A stretch of DNA of 64,000 nt from Prillingera fragicola (taxonomy: Eukaryota; Basidiomycota; Tremellomycetes; Trichosporonales; Trichosporonaceae). The translations under genes and the position numbers were made by a program. Under the pieces are notes generated by a model. The model was given only the letters and a program-made list of their open reading frames with translations. It was not told the origin of the DNA and ran no database searches. Within the stretch, counting starts at the first letter, position 1, and each line of letters starts with the position of its first letter. Of this stretch, positions 61,163 to 64,000 are shown one piece after another. The DNA lies in NCBI GenBank assembly GCA_002335605.1, contig BEDY01000002.1, forward strand, positions 2,294,001-2,358,000. Direction: 5' to 3'.

Positions 61163-62031
61163 ATGAGCAGCGACCACTTTCCTGACCCGCCGTCCCCAGT
61201 GATTGCACCTTCCAACGCCATGGTTCGCCCGGCCCGTTATCAGCAAGCTGCCACAGCCTGCACCGACGATGACGATATCATCATGATCGACACCGACCAC
61301 CACAGCGCCGACATCAATCCCATCATTCCCACCAGTCGCCGTCTAATTCACCGCTCTCCTACACCTGACCTCCCAGCCCTTCTCTCTCCCCGCCTGAGAC
61401 CCCTCGACCAGGCCCCCAAGCCACCCAAGAACAAACGCCAACACTCCCCTCCAACCGCCACCCACCGCAAACGCCCAGCCCGCACCGAGCCTCTGTTCCT
61501 GCCGGACCAAGACAGTGACATAGAAATCACAGGAGGTGCCCCAGGATCCAGCCGCCAACCCCCTCCCGAGCACATCACGGACCTGACCCACCTGGCCTCA
61601 GACGACGACGACGACCCGCCTCTGCGCGCCGTGACGACTGAAGAGCGTAAAGCCGCGCGCTCCCAGGCGCTCTACCTGGCGCCGGAAGAGGAACGCTGCG
61701 ACTTGTGCGGCTGCTCCTACCGCGTCTCGGGCGTGCGTGGGCGGGGCGCGGGCAGTCGTGTGCTCACCCCGCAGGTGCGCGGGAATCTTGCCTGTGAGTG
61801 GCACACCACTCGCCATGCTGACGGGTAGTTGTGCTGCTTGGTGGTCAGAAGGCTGGGGTGCAGTCTCAGCCGCTGGCGCATATTCGTGCTATTCATAAGG
61901 ATCTGGAGAGCTGGAAGGACGTGGCCGAGTTTGTTGGCGCGGGCGCGGAGGAGGCCGAGAGGGTTGCCAAAGCTGCTGCTGGGATCATGAAGGATATCCC
62001 GGTTGGCATGGCGCGGGGTGACTTTTACTAG
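61163..62031 (+). CDS. Disordered protein with a small Cys motif
   Basis: Two exons (61163 to about 61793, about 61829-62031) around a 35-nt intron with a CTGAC branch point; about 277 residues. Starts MSSDHFPDPPSPVIAPS. The first 170 residues are disordered, with acidic runs (DDDDIIMID; SDIEIT; ASDDDDDPP) that resemble SUMO-interacting motifs (hydrophobic core beside acidic residues). Then comes a compact end: EERCDLCGCSYRVSG, with three close cysteines, and a helical C-terminus (HIRAIHKDLESWKDVAEFV, AERVAKAAAGIMKD). No family was recognised. The acidic/hydrophobic motifs and basic patches would suit a nuclear protein, but this is inference. Confidence 0.65.
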
Positions 62032-62171
62032 CGTTCATGCAGAATGGTTAGCAGTAGCTGCAGCTCGTCCAGGCTGGATTGAGCCGTTCATGATACATAT
62101 GCAGTCTGTGTCATGACTCCAGTCTCGCTGCATGGACGTCTACACACGATCTCAGTACAGACAAAACAAAA

Positions 62172-63611
62172 CTACAACTTGCTCTCCCTCCCGGCATAGA
62201 CCCCAGCAGCATGCCCAACAGCCGTCTCTCCCGGGACATCGACGACGCCAGAGTCCTCCTTGTTGTAAATATCACTGTACCGCGCAACGGCAGCCTTTTC
62301 GAGATCCGCGTCCTTTTCCATCCTAAACCGCTTGGGATCGAGTGCAAACCGGAGCTCGCGCTCCGTCGTATCAAGACCAGGGGCTTGAATCCCCGTAGCC
62401 TCGAGAATCTCACGCGCGAGCACCCCGACGCCTCCAGCAGCGTGCGTGACCCACAGCCCCACGGCGCACCACAGCCCCTCGTTGGCGGCCGACCCCCGGC
62501 GGGTACCCTTTGCGTCGCGCCCCCCCTCGATGCGGCCCACGAGCGGCACCCCGTCCGGCGTGACGGTGAACAAGCCGTTGAAGCCCCACGACCTGCTCTC
62601 CCAGCTCTGCACGCCGTCGGGGGCATGCACTACGCGGCCCTCGAACCGCCCCGCCGTCGCTGGGGGAAGACACTTGACAGCCCTGTCGAGACCAGCCCCG
62701 ATCCTGTCCTCCCACGCGACATACGCCTCCTTCAACCCCGCGACATATCCCATCGGCACCCGCACCCCCGGGTGGTCATAGCTGCCCACCCCGTCGCGGT
62801 CCCCGTGGTCGCGCGCATAGTGGTGCTCGACCGGCCAGCGGATCCACGGTTGCTGCCCCGACCCCGTTGCGCCCGCCATGCGTGGGCGGGGTGCGCGCGT
62901 CGCGCTGAAGTGGTAAGGATGCTTGACGGCCACGCACCGCCCGGCGAGGTTGGGGCACAGCTGCCCCGCCCACGCGCCGGTGCAGAGGACAATGTGCGGG
63001 GCGGTGAATGCCCTCTCGCCCGCGGCGGTACGTGTGTGCACGACGTAGCCGGCCGGGTCGGGGTCGTGGTAGGACTCGGAAGGTGGCGGCGGGGCGCGCT
63101 GGACGGCCAGTACGTCGGCGTCGATGAGCGCCGCCCCGTGCTGTGCCGCGACGGCCTGCCCGTGCCGCGCACAGACTTTGGCGTACGCGACGCCGTCGGC
63201 TGGGAAATGCAGCCCACCAGCGTTGGTGCGTGGCACGAAATCCGGCGCAAGGGCCGCAGCGTCCGAGGACGACAGGAGCTTGTTCGGTAACCCGTAGCCT
63301 TCCGCCAGCGCCGCGCGTTCGGCCAGCACGCCCTCTGTCCCAGCTACGGCGGCGATTTCGAGGCCGCCCCGCGCGTCCCAGCCGTTCGGGATCGAGGCAT
63401 AGTACTTTACGCTCCGGCGGGCCAGCTCGGTCAGCACGGGCAGCACGTTGAGCTGCCCCACGATGCCGGGCGCGTGGCCTGTCGCTCCTGGGAGAGCGTG
63501 TACGCTGCGGTCTAGAACGAGAACGTTCATGTGCGGTGCGAGGAGGCCCGCGAGCGTGCTGCCCGCGATGCCTGCGCCGATGATGATGAGGTCGTACGCG
63601 TCGTTTGCCAT
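62172..63611 (-). CDS. FAD-dependent oxidoreductase of the DAO family
   Basis: Single exon, 479 residues from MANDAYDLIIIGAGIAGS to GRESKL. The N-terminus is a textbook FAD-binding beta-alpha-beta unit (GAGIAGSTLAGLLA, followed by VLVLDRS). GATGHAPGIVGQLN matches the DAO-fold loop of dimethylglycine/sarcosine dehydrogenases and related enzymes (SxxSAGIVG/N type). IVLCTGAWAG and a C-terminal GFNGLFTVTPDGVPLVGRI with HAAGGVG complete the FAD site. The GcvT-like folate domain of true dimethylglycine dehydrogenase is absent, so this is a stand-alone amine or amino-acid oxidase of unknown substrate. The C-terminal SKL is a canonical peroxisomal targeting signal, so the enzyme should act in peroxisomes, where the hydrogen peroxide it makes can be removed. 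Confidence 0.88.
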   Translation of the reverse strand: MANDAYDLIIIGAGIAGSTLAGLLAPHMNVLVLDRSVHALPGATGHAPGIVGQLNVLPVLTELARRSVKYYASIPNGWDARGGLEIAAVAGTEGVLAERAALAEGYGLPNKLLSSSDAAALAPDFVPRTNAGGLHFPADGVAYAKVCARHGQAVAAQHGAALIDADVLAVQRAPPPPSESYHDPDPAGYVVHTRTAAGERAFTAPHIVLCTGAWAGQLCPNLAGRCVAVKHPYHFSATRAPRPRMAGATGSGQQPWIRWPVEHHYARDHGDRDGVGSYDHPGVRVPMGYVAGLKEAYVAWEDRIGAGLDRAVKCLPPATAGRFEGRVVHAPDGVQSWESRSWGFNGLFTVTPDGVPLVGRIEGGRDAKGTRRGSAANEGLWCAVGLWVTHAAGGVGVLAREILEATGIQAPGLDTTERELRFALDPKRFRMEKDADLEKAAVARYSDIYNKEDSGVVDVPGETAVGHAAGVYAGRESKL

Positions 63612-64000
63612 CTCGGGGTTCGGCGTCCAGGTGTTCAAGCTGAAGCTGGGCAGGGAGAAGCCTTGGAGACGCTGGAGATGTTGCTAAGAAGCGCCGGGCG
63701 GAGGTAGAGACGACTGGCTGGCGTTGTTGACAACTTTGGCGGTGACGGTCAGCAGAACAACCTGGTTGGTGGGAAGAAGTCTCTTGTCATCTCGGTTGAT
63801 AAGTACTGTCGCCGAGTGCAGTGCCAGTGGTCATGGTCGTGCTGATTACCGTGTGAGACGGCCAAGTCCGGAGAAGTGCGGATTGGACTGGCGAGTCAGA
63901 TGATCAGTCGTGGTCAGCTGAGATGCTGCGCTGGGTGGGCGGGCATCGGCGGTGGCTTGGGATGCCGATGAGAACCGTTGTTATTCCGTCATGTTGTCTG
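63612..64000. other. Right edge, promoter side of the DAO oxidoreductase
   Basis: About 390 bases upstream of the oxidoreductase start. No exon, RNA or repeat was recognised. Confidence 0.45.

Overview
The window looks like GC-rich nuclear DNA from a basidiomycete yeast, most likely a tremellomycete of the Trichosporonales type. The evidence is densely packed genes on both strands, many short (about 35-60 nt) GT-AG introns with CTGAC/CTAAC branch points just before the acceptor, very small exons, and a core of conserved fungal genes. There are no bacterial operons, phage or CRISPR. Exon coordinates were worked out by eye from splice signals, reading frame and family knowledge, so outer limits are firmer than some inner junctions.

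Layout: 383-3184 (-) Jjj1-type J protein fused to an SRR1-like domain; 3421-5021 (+) coiled-coil protein of unknown function; 5162-6531 (-) Spg1/Tem1 GTPase; 7077-10111 (+) mitochondrial Mmc1-like protein with a repeat tail; 10579-14121 (-) mitochondrial Msp1-like AAA ATPase; 14417-16060 (-) membrane-anchored short-chain dehydrogenase; 16282-18227 (+) secretory beta-helix protein; 19691-21214 (+) disordered protein; 21495-24311 (-) RBM5-like splicing factor; 24666-26447 (-) secreted calpain-like protease; 27335-29707 (+) sucrose-transporter-like MFS gene with an in-frame TGA; 29964-31298 (+) disordered protein; 31630-36944 (-) ABCC/Yor1-type transporter; 37785-38929 (-) ribokinase; 39266-40722 (-) Atg14; 41262-42498 (+) Sho1; 42785-45880 (-) Cog8; 46280-48301 (+) Ilv3; 48723-48793 (-) tRNA-Gln(CUG); 48942-49952 (-) Vps2; 50253-52361 (+) ER transmembrane PDI.

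The standout is 52.8-60.5 kb: nine small genes in an array, each coding for one Myb/SANT-like helical domain (W-T-x-x-E-D ... R-W-K) behind a short charged disordered N-terminus. Eight have two introns, flanking the domain exon and, at the junctions read codon by codon, in phase 0; one has only the second. Copies lie on both strands and share 5'-leader sequence. A lone Copia-type reverse transcriptase fragment and an orphan gene (56140-57121) sit inside the array. This looks like a lineage-specific expansion of putative DNA-binding proteins that I do not recognise as a named family. The window ends with a Cys-motif protein (61163-62031) and a FAD-dependent DAO-type oxidoreductase (62172-63611, -).

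Apart from the array the genes are a normal eukaryotic mix (ribosome biogenesis, septation, osmosensing, autophagy, ESCRT, Golgi tethering, branched-chain amino acid synthesis) with no evident pathway clustering.
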